Of a stretch of 64,000 nucleotides of DNA, positions 34,788-49,691 are shown one piece after another. The stretch is from positions 221,053 to 285,052 of the forward strand of contig NZ_JACYXF010000005.1 in NCBI RefSeq assembly GCF_015352985.1, read 5' to 3'. Under the pieces are notes generated by a model. It was not told the origin of the DNA and made no database searches. It worked only from the letters and a program-made list of their open reading frames with translations. Every line of letters starts with the position of its first letter. Positions within the stretch are counted from its first letter, which is position 1. The stretch is from Noviherbaspirillum malthae. GTDB taxonomy: Bacteria > Pseudomonadota > Gammaproteobacteria > Burkholderiales > Burkholderiaceae_D. Made by a program: the position numbers and the translations under genes.

Positions 34788-35612
34788 ATGGCATCTACCA
34801 CTGAAGCGGCATCACACGCGCCAACGGCGTCAGAATACATCGTTCACCACCTCGGTCACCTCCAAAGCCATCACCAGGAAAAGATGGTCGATTTCTCGAT
34901 CATCAACATGGACACGATTTTCTGGTCCATCTTCGCCGGTGTCATCGGCTGCCTCCTGATGTGGAGCGCTGCCCGCAAGGCAACTTCCGGCGTACCGGGC
35001 CGTTTCCAGGCCGCCGTCGAAATTCTGGTCGAATTGGTGGAAGACCAGTCCAAGTCCATCGTTCACGGCAACCGTTCCTTCATCGCTCCGCTGGCGCTGA
35101 CCGTCTTCGTCTGGGTCGCGCTGATGAACTCCCTCGACTTCCTGCCGGTCGACCTGTTCGCAGGCATCTTCCGCCTGATCGGCATCGACATCCATCACCG
35201 CGTCGTTCCTACCGCCGACCTCAACGGTTCGCTCGGCATGGCGCTCGGCGTCCTCGCCCTGGTTCTGTATTACAACGTCAAGATCAAGGGCATCGGCGGC
35301 TGGGTGCATGAACTGTTCGCCGCGCCTTTCGGCATCTGGCTCGCACCTTTCAACCTGCTGCTCAACTTCATCGAATACATCGCTCGTACCGTTTCGCTCG
35401 GCATGCGACTCTGGGGCAACATGTACGCAGGCGAACTCGTATTCCTTCTGATCGCGCTGCTTGGATCCACCGCCACCATCTTCGGCTTCTTCGGCCATAT
35501 CGTGGCCGGTTCGGTGTGGGCGATCTTCCACATCCTGATCGTGTTCCTGCAGGCATTCATTTTCATGATGCTGACCCTGATCTACATCGGCCAGGCGCAT
35601 GAAGGCCACTGA
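34788..35612 (+). CDS. atpB: ATP synthase F0 subunit a
   Basis: A 274-residue membrane subunit forming the proton half-channels. The essential arginine lies in [17 protein letters not shown]. The N-terminal extracytoplasmic part is histidine-rich ([13 protein letters not shown]), as in other betaproteobacteria. About six hydrophobic segments are present. It ends IGQAHEGH. Confidence 0.97.
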   Translation: MASTTEAASHAPTASEYIVHHLGHLQSHHQEKMVDFSIINMDTIFWSIFAGVIGCLLMWSAARKATSGVPGRFQAAVEILVELVEDQSKSIVHGNRSFIAPLALTVFVWVALMNSLDFLPVDLFAGIFRLIGIDIHHRVVPTADLNGSLGMALGVLALVLYYNVKIKGIGGWVHELFAAPFGIWLAPFNLLLNFIEYIARTVSLGMRLWGNMYAGELVFLLIALLGSTATIFGFFGHIVAGSVWAIFHILIVFLQAFIFMMLTLIYIGQAHEGH

Positions 35613-35696
35613 TCCGGCCCCGTAAAGAATCGAAAGATAGGCAGTACGTAAAGAAGTACGTTTTTGGGTATTTTGGTTTTAACTTTTCAACTTTAA

Positions 35697-35960
<264 letters not shown>

Positions 35961-35972
35961 TCCGGCGCATTA

Positions 35973-35989
35973 GGGTGTCTCCGACACCC
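35973..35989 (+). other. stem-loop between atpE and atpF
   Basis: GGGTGTC, TCC, GACACCC with no T-run. It probably does not terminate transcription but could stabilise the upstream atpE message, which must be made in excess. Confidence 0.5.
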
Positions 35990-36054
35990 GCCCGATTTCC
36001 AGTCGCCGGACCTGTCCTGGGTTCGGCTCTCGTTATTCTGAGAAGGAAAACACC

Positions 36055-36525
36055 GTGAACTTAAATGCAACCCTGATTGCACAGTTCGTGGTCTTCTTCA
36101 TCCTCGCGCTGTTCACAATGAAGTTCGTGTGGCCGCCGCTGATGAAAGCGCTCGACGAGCGCGCCGAGAAGATTGCGAACGGTCTGGCTGCCGCAGACCG
36201 GGGCAAGGCAGAAATGGCTGCCGCCGAAAAGCGTGCGCAAGCCGAACTGGCTACCGCCCGCGACGAAGGCCAGAAGCGCATCAACGACGCCGAAAAGCGT
36301 GCGCAGGCAATTATCGAAGACGCCAAGAAATCCGCATCCGACGAAGCAGCGCGCATCCTCGCCGCCGCCAAGGCCGATGCAGAACAGCAAGTCACTCGTG
36401 CACGCGAAGAACTGCGCGCCCAGGTCGCTGCCCTCGCAGTTGCCGGCGCCGAGCAGATCCTCAAGCGTGAGGTTAACGCAGCGGCTCACGCCGACCTGCT
36501 GAACCAACTCAAGACTGAGCTGTAA
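36055..36525 (+). CDS. atpF: ATP synthase F0 subunit b
   Basis: A 156-residue peripheral-stalk subunit starting with GTG, supported by an AGAAGGA box. One N-terminal membrane helix (residues 5-25, [21 protein letters not shown]) is followed by a long alanine-, glutamate- and lysine-rich coiled coil. Length is normal. It ends two bases before atpH. Confidence 0.97.
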   Translation: MNLNATLIAQFVVFFILALFTMKFVWPPLMKALDERAEKIANGLAAADRGKAEMAAAEKRAQAELATARDEGQKRINDAEKRAQAIIEDAKKSASDEAARILAAAKADAEQQVTRAREELRAQVAALAVAGAEQILKREVNAAAHADLLNQLKTEL

Positions 36526-36527
36526 TC

Positions 36528-37061
36528 ATGGCCGAACTCGCAACCATTGCTCGCCCTTACGCAGAAGCACTGTTCCGTGTTGCCAAAAACGGCAACCTTG
36601 CAGCCTGGACCGATGTCGTGTCGGAAATGGCAGCGGTTGCCGCTCTTCCCGACGTCAAGTCTTTCGCCTCCAATCCGAAACTTACGGATTCGCAGGTCGT
36701 CGATACCTTTCTGTCCCTGTTGAAGTCGAACATCAGCCCGGAAGCCAAAAACTTCGTCGCGATGCTCGTCGAAAACGGACGCCTCACGCTGCTGCCGGAA
36801 ATCGGCACGCAGTTTCATGCGTTGAGGAACGCATCCGAAGGCGCGGCAGATGCGGAAATCACGAGCGCATTCGAACTGACGGATGCGCAGGTGCAAGATC
36901 TGATCGCGACGCTGGAGAAGAAATTTGGCCGCAAGCTCAATCCGACCGTAAAGGTTGACACTTCCCTGATCGGCGGCGTCCGCGTGGCCGTCGGCGACGA
37001 AGTGCTCGACACTTCCGTGCGCGCCAAGCTGCAGAAAATGTACGTGGCCCTCGCGTCGTGA
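36528..37061 (+). CDS. atpH: ATP synthase F1 subunit delta
   Basis: A 177-residue soluble subunit linking the b stalk to the top of F1. The N-terminal helical domain (about 1-105, starting [17 protein letters not shown]) and the C-terminal block with [19 protein letters not shown] are typical. Confidence 0.97.
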   Translation: MAELATIARPYAEALFRVAKNGNLAAWTDVVSEMAAVAALPDVKSFASNPKLTDSQVVDTFLSLLKSNISPEAKNFVAMLVENGRLTLLPEIGTQFHALRNASEGAADAEITSAFELTDAQVQDLIATLEKKFGRKLNPTVKVDTSLIGGVRVAVGDEVLDTSVRAKLQKMYVALAS

Positions 37062-37120
37062 TTGGCTGCTTCTGATCCCTGGCACAAGGCCAGGCAGAGT
37101 GAAAAATATTAGGAGTTAAC

Positions 37121-38656
<1,536 letters not shown>

Positions 38657-38697
38657 GCCGCCGGAGCTTAAGGCGAAGGCTAAAGGAGTAAGTACTC

Positions 38698-39567
38698 ATG
38701 GCTGCAGGTAAAGAGATACGCGGCAAGATCAAGAGCGTAGAGAATACGAAGAAGATCACCAAGGCGATGGAAATGGTCGCCGCATCCAAGATGCGCAAGG
38801 CGCAGGATCGGATGCGTTCGGCACGTCCCTACAGTGACAAGATTCGTAATATCGCCGCTCACTTGTCGCAGGCCAATCCCGAGTACACACACCCGTTCCT
38901 GGTCAAGCAGGACGCAGCAAAAACGGTGGGCATCATCGTCGTCACGACCGACAAGGGTCTGTGCGGCGGCATGAACACCAACGTGCTGCGTCAGGTGACC
39001 AACAAGGTGCGTGAGCTCGAAGGCCAGGGCAAAAAAGTTGAAGCAGTCGCAATCGGCAACAAGGGTTTCGGCTTCCTCGGACGTATCGGCGCCAAGGTCG
39101 TGTCGCATGCCATCCAGCTCGGCGACACGCCGCACCTGGAAAAGCTGATCGGCCCGGTCAAGGTGTTGCTGGATGCGTACCAGGAAGGCAAGCTCGACGC
39201 GGTCTACCTGTGCTACACCAAGTTCATCAACACGATGCGCCAGGAACCGATGATGGATCAGTTGCTGCCGTTGTCGGCCGAGCGGATGGAAGCGGACAAG
39301 TCGTCCCACGCATGGGATTACATCTACGAGCCGGATGCGCAGACCGTCATCGATGAACTGCTGGTGCGCTATGTCGAAGCGCTGATCTACCAGGCTGTCG
39401 CGGAAAACATGGCGTCCGAGCAATCGGCGCGCATGGTCGCGATGAAGGCCGCTTCGGACAACGCAGGTAACGTGATCGGCGAACTGAAACTGGTCTACAA
39501 CAAGACCCGCCAGGCTGCGATTACCAAGGAACTGTCCGAGATCGTTGCCGGCGCGGCAGCGGTGTGA
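38698..39567 (+). CDS. atpG: ATP synthase F1 subunit gamma
   Basis: A 289-residue central-stalk subunit. The N-terminal helix ([30 protein letters not shown]) and the C-terminal helix ([22 protein letters not shown]) form the antiparallel coiled-coil rotor. The middle domain has [10 protein letters not shown], a family signature. Confidence 0.98.
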   Translation: MAAGKEIRGKIKSVENTKKITKAMEMVAASKMRKAQDRMRSARPYSDKIRNIAAHLSQANPEYTHPFLVKQDAAKTVGIIVVTTDKGLCGGMNTNVLRQVTNKVRELEGQGKKVEAVAIGNKGFGFLGRIGAKVVSHAIQLGDTPHLEKLIGPVKVLLDAYQEGKLDAVYLCYTKFINTMRQEPMMDQLLPLSAERMEADKSSHAWDYIYEPDAQTVIDELLVRYVEALIYQAVAENMASEQSARMVAMKAASDNAGNVIGELKLVYNKTRQAAITKELSEIVAGAAAV

Positions 39568-39592
39568 TCAGGCTCCAGGCGACTGCTTGTAA

Positions 39593-41029
<1,437 letters not shown>

Positions 41030-41175
41030 AGCGGTTTTGCTTCTTCCCTTCACGGGGGAGAAGCAGATCAGCGACCCGGTGCGGCGGCATGCGCACCGTG
41101 GATCTTATTGATTCGGTCCGAAAATTGGTTCATTTTTCGGGGCGGGTCTATAGAACGAACACTTAAGGTTCCGAC

Positions 41176-41598
41176 ATGGCAAACACTATTCACGTAGACG
41201 TCGTCTCCGCCGAAGAAGAAATCTTCGCCGGCGAAGCCGAATTCGTCGCGTTGCCGGGTGAAGCAGGCGAACTGGGTATCTATCCCCAGCACACGCCGCT
41301 GATCACGCGCATTCGTCCGGGTGCGGTACGCATCAAGGTGCCAGGCCAGAGCGAAGATGAATTTGTCTTCGTCGCCGGCGGCATTCTTGAAGTGCAGCCC
41401 AACGGCGTCACCGTGCTGGCCGATACGGCCATCCGCGGCGGCGACCTCGACGAAGCCAAGGCGGCAGAAGCGAAGAAATTGGCGGAAGAAGCATTGTCGA
41501 ACAAGGATGCATCGATCGACTATGCAAAGGCCCAAGCCGAACTGGCTGCAGCCGTTGCACAGTTGGCCGCCATCCAGAAGCTGCGTCAAAAGCGGTAA
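41176..41598 (+). CDS. atpC: ATP synthase F1 subunit epsilon
   Basis: A 140-residue subunit with an N-terminal beta sandwich ([31 protein letters not shown]) and a C-terminal helical hairpin that inhibits ATP hydrolysis. The stop codon lies in the first unit of a 15-bp tandem repeat. In the other two units the same position reads CAA instead of TAA. Confidence 0.97.
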   Translation: MANTIHVDVVSAEEEIFAGEAEFVALPGEAGELGIYPQHTPLITRIRPGAVRIKVPGQSEDEFVFVAGGILEVQPNGVTVLADTAIRGGDLDEAKAAEAKKLAEEALSNKDASIDYAKAQAELAAAVAQLAAIQKLRQKR

Positions 41599-41635
41599 TG
41601 CAGCAAGCGGCAATGCAGCAAGCGGCAATGCAGCA
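41591..41635 (+). repeat. 15-bp tandem repeat, three units, across the atpC stop
   Basis: Units of AGCGGYAATGCAGCA at 41591, 41606 and 41621. The first has T at the sixth base, creating the TAA stop; the other two have C. Confidence 0.9.
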
Positions 41636-41646
41636 AGGCATCAGAT

Positions 41647-41680
41647 AAAGAGGCAGCTTCGGCTGCCTCTTTCTTTTCCG
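41647..41680 (+). terminator. rho-independent terminator of the atp operon
   Basis: A perfect 11-bp stem AAAGAGGCAGC and GCTGCCTCTTT around a TTCG tetraloop, followed by CTTTT. Confidence 0.95.
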
Positions 41681-41892
41681 GCCTGTCCGAACTTGTCCGC
41701 TCTCCATCCCCGGCGCAGCGTTTTCCCCGTCCGATTCTGCCAAGTCTTGGCAAGGTATGCCGGTTCTCAAATCCAGGAACCCTACGGGCGTGATAGGCTT
41801 TATCCAATAAATGGACGATGAAATCAGGCTCGGCCCATAAATGGGCGTATGAAGCATGAGCCTGCGAGGCACCTATCAAGCGAGGAAAGACG

Positions 41893-42699
41893 ATGGCAAA
41901 ACCGGATGATCTGCGCATAGGCAAAAACTTCAAGGTCAGCGACAAGGCTGCCGGCGAAAAACCCTTCAGCAACGGCGACAAGGCAAAGGATAAGGCGCAG
42001 GTGGAGCAAATGGCTCAGCGCATCGCCGACCTGCAGGATGTCCTGTATGCGGAGCGGAGGCGCAAGCTGTTGATTGTCCTTCAGGGCATGGACACGTCCG
42101 GCAAGGACGGCACGGTAAGGGGCGTGTTTGGCCGCATCGATCCGCTGGGCATACGGACGGTTGCCTTCAAGGCGCCTTCCGACGTCGAGAAGGAGCACGA
42201 CTATCTCTGGCGCATACACCAGCAGGTACCCGCCCAGGGTGAAATCCTGATCTTCAACCGCAGCCACTACGAAGACGTGCTGGTGACGCGCGTGCATGGC
42301 TGGATCGACGAAAAGGAATGCCGCCGCCGCTACGCGCAGATCCGCGATTTCGAAAGAATGCTGGCGGAAACAGGCACCACGATCCTGAAATTCTTCCTGC
42401 ACATCTCCAAGGATGAACAGAAGGAGAGGCTGCAGGCGCGGATCGACAATCCGGAAAAGCACTGGAAATTCGATCCCAAGGACATCGAGGAGCGCAAGTA
42501 CTGGGACGATTACCAGCAGGCCTACGAACGGGCGATACGCGAAACCGATGCCGAACATGCTCCCTGGTACGTCATTCCGGCCGATTCCAAGACGCACCGC
42601 AACCTGGCCATAGCCAGCGTCGTGCTGGAGACCATGGAAAACATGCGGCTGGCCTATCCGCCGCCCAAGCCGGAACTCGCCAGGCTCAAGATCGAATAG
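41893..42699 (+). CDS. ppk2: polyphosphate kinase 2 (PPK2, class III-like)
   Basis: A 268-residue kinase that uses polyphosphate to phosphorylate nucleotides. Walker A is GMDTSGKDG (65-73) and the lid/Walker B region is FNRSHYEDVLVTRVHGW. The downstream EDFERMLAETGTTILKFFLHISKDEQ-like stretch (here RDFERMLAE onward) closely follows class III enzymes that act on AMP and ADP. The start at 41893 has an AGGAAAG box. Polyphosphate-driven nucleotide salvage next to ATP synthase is functionally sensible, but the pairing may be coincidental. Confidence 0.93.
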   Translation: MAKPDDLRIGKNFKVSDKAAGEKPFSNGDKAKDKAQVEQMAQRIADLQDVLYAERRRKLLIVLQGMDTSGKDGTVRGVFGRIDPLGIRTVAFKAPSDVEKEHDYLWRIHQQVPAQGEILIFNRSHYEDVLVTRVHGWIDEKECRRRYAQIRDFERMLAETGTTILKFFLHISKDEQKERLQARIDNPEKHWKFDPKDIEERKYWDDYQQAYERAIRETDAEHAPWYVIPADSKTHRNLAIASVVLETMENMRLAYPPPKPELARLKIE

Positions 42700-42700
42700 C

Positions 42701-43486
42701 ATGCGGCGCTTCCTGCCGGAACTCGTTGCGCTTGCAATCCTGCCCTGCCTGATTGCCCAGGGCAGGCGTACGCGGCGTCTCGCCTTGCGTTTGCCCGAGG
42801 CGTCGGGCCCCGCGGAGGGCATCGCCGGTGCCGGCCATGCCGGCGCTCCGCTGTCGATGCTGGCGATCGGTGAATCGACGGTGGCCGGCGTCGGCGTAGA
42901 CCATCATGAAGAAGCCATCGGCGGCCAATTCGCCGCCGCCCTTGCCGGGCGCGCGAAGCGACCGGTGCGCTGGCAAGCCTGCGGCAGGAACGGCGCAACC
43001 GTCGCCGACGCGCTCGACCAGCTGCTGCCCGGGATTCCGGAACGGCACGTCGATCTCGTGCTCGTGGCGTTCGGCGTCAACGACACCACGTCATTTCATT
43101 CAACGGCACGCTGGGAGCGCGATATTGCCGTCTTGCTGGCCGAACTGACCCGGCGCTGCACGCCGCATCGGATTCTCCTGTCGGGCGTGCCGCCCATGTC
43201 GGCATTGCCGGTGCTGCCCCAGCCGCTGCGCTATGTGATGGGCCTGAAGGCAAGCAGCCTGGACGCCTCCTTGCGCCGGGTTGCCGCCGCCAGCGATATC
43301 GCGCTCCATGTGCCGCTTGCGCTGGATGTGCGCAATCCCGCCTTGCTCGCGTGCGACGGCTACCATCCTTCCGCGGCCGGCTATTGCGCCTGGGCCGAAC
43401 TGCTGGCAGAGGCCTGCATGGCTCGCTTGCCTGCAAGCGATGCGCCGCGGAATCTTCCTTCATCGCAGGGATTGCCGGTACGATAA
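42701..43486 (+). CDS. SGNH/GDSL-type hydrolase
   Basis: A 261-residue esterase/lipase-type protein starting one base after ppk2. Block I carries the nucleophile Ser59 in AIGESTVAGVG, block III is FGVNDTT, and block V has Asp219 and His222 in DGYHPS. The N-terminal hydrophobic stretch (residues 5-20) may be a signal or membrane anchor. The substrate is unknown. Confidence 0.9.
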   Translation: MRRFLPELVALAILPCLIAQGRRTRRLALRLPEASGPAEGIAGAGHAGAPLSMLAIGESTVAGVGVDHHEEAIGGQFAAALAGRAKRPVRWQACGRNGATVADALDQLLPGIPERHVDLVLVAFGVNDTTSFHSTARWERDIAVLLAELTRRCTPHRILLSGVPPMSALPVLPQPLRYVMGLKASSLDASLRRVAAASDIALHVPLALDVRNPALLACDGYHPSAAGYCAWAELLAEACMARLPASDAPRNLPSSQGLPVR

Positions 43487-43520
43487 GAACAAACCAAGCA
43501 TTATTGCGTTCGAGAACCCC

Positions 43521-44018
43521 ATGAATTTCCTGTTCAATCCCGATGTCTGGGAAACCGCCAGCTTCGTCGTGACGGTGTTCGGCCTGCCGTTCGCGATCTT
43601 TCTGTTTCTCTACGAGCAGCGCAAGGAGCGCGACGCCGAGGATGAAGAGGCCTACCAGATGCTGCAGAATGCCTACAGCGATTTCCTGAAAATCGTGCTC
43701 GACAATCCCGACCTGCAGCTGCGCACCACGGCCAAGAGCAGCAACCTGACCGACCAGCAGCGCGAGCGCATGCTCATCATCTTCGAGATGCTGATCGCCT
43801 TGTTCGAGCGCGCCTACATCGTTTCGTATGAAGAGGACCTGAGCGGCGTTGCCCTGCGGCGCTGGAACTCCTGGGACGACTACATGCGCGAGTGGTGCCG
43901 GCGCGAGGATTTCTACTACCTGTTGCCGCAGCTGCTGCGCGGCGAGGACCCCGATTTCGCGACCTACATCCGCCGCGTCGCCGATGAAGAGCAGCAGGGC
44001 ATCCTGGTCGCAAGGTAA
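43521..44018 (+). CDS. hypothetical membrane-anchored protein, 165 aa
   Basis: One N-terminal membrane helix (residues about 10-32, TASFVVTVFGLPFAIFLFLYEQR) is followed by a soluble, acidic, helix-rich domain (about 35-160). That domain contains aromatic-rich segments such as RWNSWDDYMREWCRREDFYYLLPQ. No catalytic motif is recognised. It lies 34 bp after the SGNH gene and is likely in the same transcript. Function unknown. Confidence 0.75.
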   Translation: MNFLFNPDVWETASFVVTVFGLPFAIFLFLYEQRKERDAEDEEAYQMLQNAYSDFLKIVLDNPDLQLRTTAKSSNLTDQQRERMLIIFEMLIALFERAYIVSYEEDLSGVALRRWNSWDDYMREWCRREDFYYLLPQLLRGEDPDFATYIRRVADEEQQGILVAR

Positions 44019-44175
44019 CAATGCCCGGCATGGCAGGACTAGGCCGTGCGCTTGAACAGGAAACGGCTACCGCGCGATCGTGAATGCAGCAACAGGAAAT
44101 ATGAGTCCCTGGGATGAGGCATGCAGTCGAATCGCCCCGCATCGGCGATAATGGCGGATCACTGAGAGTCTGCCT

Positions 44176-45258
44176 ATGCCATCTAATTTCGCCCCCGTGA
44201 AGAACGACACTTTCCTGCGCGCCCTGCTGCGCCAGCCGACCGAATACACGCCGCTGTGGCTGATGCGCCAGGCCGGGCGCTACCTGCCCGAATACTGCGC
44301 CACCCGCAAGCGCGCCGGCTCCTTCCTGGGTCTGGCGAAGAATCCCGACTACGCCACCGAAGTGACGCTGCAGCCGCTGGACCGCTACCCGCTCGACGCC
44401 GCCATCCTGTTCTCCGACATCCTCACCGTGCCAGACGCAATGGGTCTGGGGCTGTATTTCGCCGAAGGCGAGGGCCCGAAGTTCGAGCATCCGCTGCGCG
44501 ACGAAAAAGCCGTCATGGCCCTGCAGGCGCCGCCGGAAGGCTCCCTGCAATATGTGTTCGACGCCGTCACCCAGATCCGCGGCGCGCTCAACGGCCGGGT
44601 GCCGCTGATCGGCTTTTCCGGCAGTCCCTGGACGCTGGCCTGCTACATGGTCGAGGGCGGCGGCTCCGACGATTTCCGCACCGTCAAGACCATGCTCTAC
44701 AACCGGCCCGACCTGATGCACCACATTCTCAAGACGAATGCGGCGGCCGTGGCGGCGTACCTGAACGCCCAGATCGAGGCCGGCGCCCAGGCCGTCATGA
44801 TCTTCGATACCTGGGGCGGCGTACTCGCCGACGGCATTTACCAGCAGTTTTCGCTGGCCTACATGCGCGAAGTGCTGGGCCAGCTCAAGCGGGAGCATGC
44901 CGGCGAAAAGATTCCCGCCATCGTCTTTACCAAGGGCGGTGGTTTGTGGCTCGAGCAGATCGCCGACAGCGGCGCCGATGCGGTCGGCCTCGACTGGACG
45001 GTCAACCTCGGCCAGGCGCGTGCGCGCGTCGGCCACAAAGTCGCGCTGCAGGGCAATCTTGACCCGAACATCCTGTTTGCCGGTCCTGACCAGATCCGCG
45101 CCGAAGTCGAAAAGCTCCTCACTTCCTATGGAACGCCGACCGCCGGCAACGGCCATGTCTTCAATCTGGGACACGGAATTTCCCAGTTCACGCCGCCCGA
45201 ATCGGTGACGGCACTCGTGGAGGCTGTCCACAGTTTTAGCCGCAGGCAACGCGGCTGA
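44176..45258 (+). CDS. hemE: uroporphyrinogen decarboxylase
   Basis: A 360-residue cytosolic enzyme converting uroporphyrinogen III to coproporphyrinogen III in heme synthesis. Family signatures are the N-terminal [15 protein letters not shown] (about residues 25-39) and [19 protein letters not shown]. The terminal block [16 protein letters not shown] is typical. It is transcribed toward the DnaA-box-rich gap before priA. Confidence 0.97.
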   Translation: MPSNFAPVKNDTFLRALLRQPTEYTPLWLMRQAGRYLPEYCATRKRAGSFLGLAKNPDYATEVTLQPLDRYPLDAAILFSDILTVPDAMGLGLYFAEGEGPKFEHPLRDEKAVMALQAPPEGSLQYVFDAVTQIRGALNGRVPLIGFSGSPWTLACYMVEGGGSDDFRTVKTMLYNRPDLMHHILKTNAAAVAAYLNAQIEAGAQAVMIFDTWGGVLADGIYQQFSLAYMREVLGQLKREHAGEKIPAIVFTKGGGLWLEQIADSGADAVGLDWTVNLGQARARVGHKVALQGNLDPNILFAGPDQIRAEVEKLLTSYGTPTAGNGHVFNLGHGISQFTPPESVTALVEAVHSFSRRQRG

Positions 45259-45277
45259 AAATGCACCGAAAAACGCC

Positions 45278-45333
45278 TGTGAATAACTATCACGGGCGTA
45301 ACAGTTCCGGACAGCAATCCACGTTTATTCACA
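45278..45333. other. weak DnaA-box pair after hemE
   Basis: TGTGAATAA (45278-45286) and TTATTCACA (45325-45333) are one-mismatch DnaA boxes in inverted order. Another TTATTCACA occurs at 45727-45735. They extend the DnaA-box cluster of the hemE-priA gap. Confidence 0.5.
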
Positions 45334-45399
45334 ATCGAAGAGGGTGTGAAACAGGGTCGCAAATGTTGTTCGGCGGCCATCTTTCCCATGAGTATTGGT

Positions 45400-45576
45400 A
45401 TTGTAAGTCATTGATTCTAAAGGCATCTATTTTTGCTTTTCAATACGGCATTTTATTGAAAACCGCATGAAATCAAGCTTTCCCGACCCTTGTGAGGCGC
45501 TTTTCCACAAAGTTATCCACAGAATTTGTGGATAGTTGAAAAAGCACTTATGAAACCGGTATTTACAGCATTTCCT
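45400..45576 (+). other. DnaA-box module A (hemE-priA gap)
   Basis: Starts with AAGTCATTGATT (45405-45416) and an AT-rich tract. Three DnaA boxes follow: TTTTCCACA (45501), consensus TTATCCACA (45513), inverted TGTGGATAG (45527). Then CTTATGAA and a T/A-rich end. Landmarks recur in module B at a constant offset of 411 bp. Confidence 0.7.
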
Positions 45577-45810
45577 TAAGAAAAACGTTAAATTTCCGTA
45601 CGGTCATGCGGATTTGATGCGCCGCAAGCCGGCTATCCGTCAGGAAAAGCCGGACGGTCCCGACACCCGCATCGATCATCATGCAATGGGGAAAATGCAT
45701 TGACAAACATCGTTGTTCGCGTTCACTTATTCACACAATCCGGCCAACCATGTCTTTGTGCATAGCAACAACTTTTTTTCGTTGTGATAATTTCCCCTGA
45801 AAAATTTGAC

Positions 45811-45987
45811 TTTTCAAGTCATTGATTTTAAAAGGGAAATTTTTTGCATTTCATTTGGGCAATTCGTGGAAACCCGCATCGTACTTGGGCCTCTTCGATG
45901 TCAAGCAGGCGTTCTCCACAAAGTTATCCACAGCCTTTGTGGACATCGGAAAAAAGCCTTATGAATCGCAGTGTTAGCGCAACCTTT
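45811..45987 (+). other. DnaA-box module B (hemE-priA gap)
   Basis: Second copy of module A: AAGTCATTGATT (45816), TTTTTGC (45841), TTCTCCACA (45912), TTATCCACA (45924), inverted TGTGGACAT (45938), CTTATGAA (45958). It is diverged but colinear without net insertion. It runs up to the priA start. Confidence 0.7.
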
Positions 45988-46006
45988 GAAGAATTACTTT
46001 AACTTC

Positions 46007-48037
<2,031 letters not shown>

Positions 48038-48075
48038 ACGTAGGCAGTGCATAGAGCTCTTTGACAAGCCCTGAT

Positions 48076-48099
48076 GCATTTGCATTTGCATTTGCATTT
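48076..48099 (+). repeat. hexanucleotide tandem repeat (GCATTT)4
   Basis: Four perfect GCATTT units immediately before the REP doublet. It is a simple-sequence tract that may vary between strains. Confidence 0.9.
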
Positions 48100-48100
48100 G

Positions 48101-48210
48101 CCCCCTCTCCCGCAGGCGGGAGAGAGCTGGGGTGAGGGCGGTTGTAACGAAGAGCGGTGTTGTGGCACACCCCCTCATCCCCGACCCTTCTCCCGCTTGC
48201 GGGAGAAGGG
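48101..48210. repeat. REP doublet (REPIN-like)
   Basis: A forward REP (CCCTCTCCCGC, AG, GCGGGAGAG, then GGGGTGAGGG) and an inverted REP (CCCCTCATCC, CTTCTCCCGC, TTGC.GGGAGAAGGG) are separated by a spacer holding CGAAGAGCGGT. The same spacer word occurs in the copy near 55.87 kb. Confidence 0.85.
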
Positions 48211-48233
48211 AGAAGGGAGAAGGGAGAAGGGAG
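48201..48233 (+). repeat. heptanucleotide tandem repeat (GGGAGAA)4
   Basis: Four GGGAGAA units plus a partial fifth, growing out of the right REP arm. It lies 44 bp before the CYTH gene start. Confidence 0.9.
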
Positions 48234-48276
48234 GAAGCACAACGCGTCAAACAACTCTTGATTCCCTGCTAAAAAC

Positions 48277-48789
48277 ATGTCACGCAATATCGAAATCAAG
48301 GCACGCGTCGAGCGCCTCGACGAACTGGAAGCCCGGGCCGCATCCATTGCCGACGAAGGCCCGATCGCCATTGCACAGGACGATACCTTTTTCGCCTGTC
48401 CCAACGGCCGCCTGAAGCTGCGGGCATTCTCCGCAAACAAGGGCGAACTGATCTTCTACCGGCGCGCCGATGCCGCAGGGCCGAAAGAGTCGTATTACCT
48501 GATCACGCCGACCGCGGCGTCCGACGAACTGCGCGCCACGCTGAGCGAGGCCTATGGCCAGATCGGCCGCGTCAGGAAGCAGCGCACGCTTTACCTGGCC
48601 GGCGCCACCCGCATCCATCTCGACCGCGTCGAAGGCCTGGGCGACTTCATGGAACTGGAAGTGGTGCTTGGCGAGGGGCAGACTGCGGAGCAGGGCATCG
48701 AAATCGCGCATGAGCTGATGGCACGGCTCGGTATCTCCGGCGATCAGCTGGTCGAAGGCGCTTACCTCGATCTGATGCGGGCCGGCTGA
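48277..48789 (+). CDS. CYTH-domain protein (class IV adenylate cyclase-like)
   Basis: A 170-residue single-domain protein. The N-terminal NIEIKARV matches the start of the triphosphate tunnel fold, where EIK replaces the full ExExK. Alternating charged strands follow (GRLKLRAF, ELIFYRR, RVRKQRTLYLAG, FMELEVVL). Family members hydrolyse triphosphates or make cAMP; which applies here cannot be told. A REP doublet and two simple repeats lie directly upstream. Confidence 0.88.
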   Translation: MSRNIEIKARVERLDELEARAASIADEGPIAIAQDDTFFACPNGRLKLRAFSANKGELIFYRRADAAGPKESYYLITPTAASDELRATLSEAYGQIGRVRKQRTLYLAGATRIHLDRVEGLGDFMELEVVLGEGQTAEQGIEIAHELMARLGISGDQLVEGAYLDLMRAG

Positions 48790-48887
48790 AGCGGTAAGAC
48801 CGAACCGGGGCGGACATGGCACAATCGGCAAGCCGTATTGTCCATTACCCATTGTCCAGCCATCGACGCCAGGAGGATTACCGCCCC

Positions 48888-49559
48888 ATGATCATCGTCC
48901 ATCATCTCAATAACTCCCGCTCCCAGCGCGTGCTCTGGCTGCTCGAAGAACTCGGACTGGAATACGACATCAAGCGCTACCAGCGCGATCCCAAGACCAT
49001 GCTCGCGCCGGACTCGCTGCGCCAGGTGCATCCGCTGGGCAAATCGCCGGTGATTACCGACGAAGGCCTGACCATTGCCGAGTCGGGCGCCATCGTCGAA
49101 TACCTGGTCGACCGCTACGGCCATGGCCGGCTCGCGCCGGCGCGCGGCAGCGAAGACCGGCTGCGCTATACCTACTACCTGCATTACGCCGAGGGCTCGG
49201 CGATGCCGCCGCTGCTGCTCAAGCTGGTGTTCGACCGTATCGAGCACGGTCCGATGCCGTTCTTCGTGAAACCGATCGCCCGCGCCATCGCCGGGCGCGC
49301 GAAAAGCAGCTTCATCCAGCCGCAGATCACCCGCCATCTCGATTTCCTCGAAGCCGAACTGGCACAGCGTCCCTGGTTCGCCGGCGACGAATTCAGCGCC
49401 GCCGACATCCAGATGAGCTTTCCGCTCGAAGCCGCCGCCGCGCGCGCCGGCCTCGATGCCTCCCGCCCGAAGCTGATGGAGTTCCTCAAGCGCATCCACG
49501 AGCGGCCCGCCTACCGGCGCGCGCTTGAACGCGGCGGCGAATATGCGTTGCTGAGCTGA
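48888..49559 (+). CDS. glutathione S-transferase family protein
   Basis: A 223-residue protein. The thioredoxin-like N-domain starts MIIVHHLNNSRSQRVLWLLEELGLEY, with the glutathione-contact Ser in NSRSQR and the conserved ESGAIVEYL. The helical C-domain contains FSAADIQMSF. Start 48888 is chosen at the domain start, with AGGAGG eleven bases upstream; an in-frame ATG at 48816 is less likely. It probably acts in detoxification, but the substrate is unknown. Confidence 0.92.
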   Translation: MIIVHHLNNSRSQRVLWLLEELGLEYDIKRYQRDPKTMLAPDSLRQVHPLGKSPVITDEGLTIAESGAIVEYLVDRYGHGRLAPARGSEDRLRYTYYLHYAEGSAMPPLLLKLVFDRIEHGPMPFFVKPIARAIAGRAKSSFIQPQITRHLDFLEAELAQRPWFAGDEFSAADIQMSFPLEAAAARAGLDASRPKLMEFLKRIHERPAYRRALERGGEYALLS

Positions 49560-49691
49560 AGCGCAACTTTTCTTCCCGCAAAGTCGCCGGCAGGCAAGAA
49601 AGCGGGCAGGCACGCGTCCTGCATCAAGCCGAGAAACTTCAACCCGGGCGCCGCGTCGAACGCTCACAGTTTCCTTCTTGACAGCATACGC

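Noticed and set aside
45259..46006. Calling the hemE-priA gap the chromosomal origin outright
   Set aside because: The atp operon and hemE would run head-on to the fork, and no dnaA gene is near. It is kept as a DnaA-box locus only.
48076..48233. CRISPR-like array
   Set aside because: The units are 6-7 bp simple repeats and REP palindromes with no spacers or cas genes.
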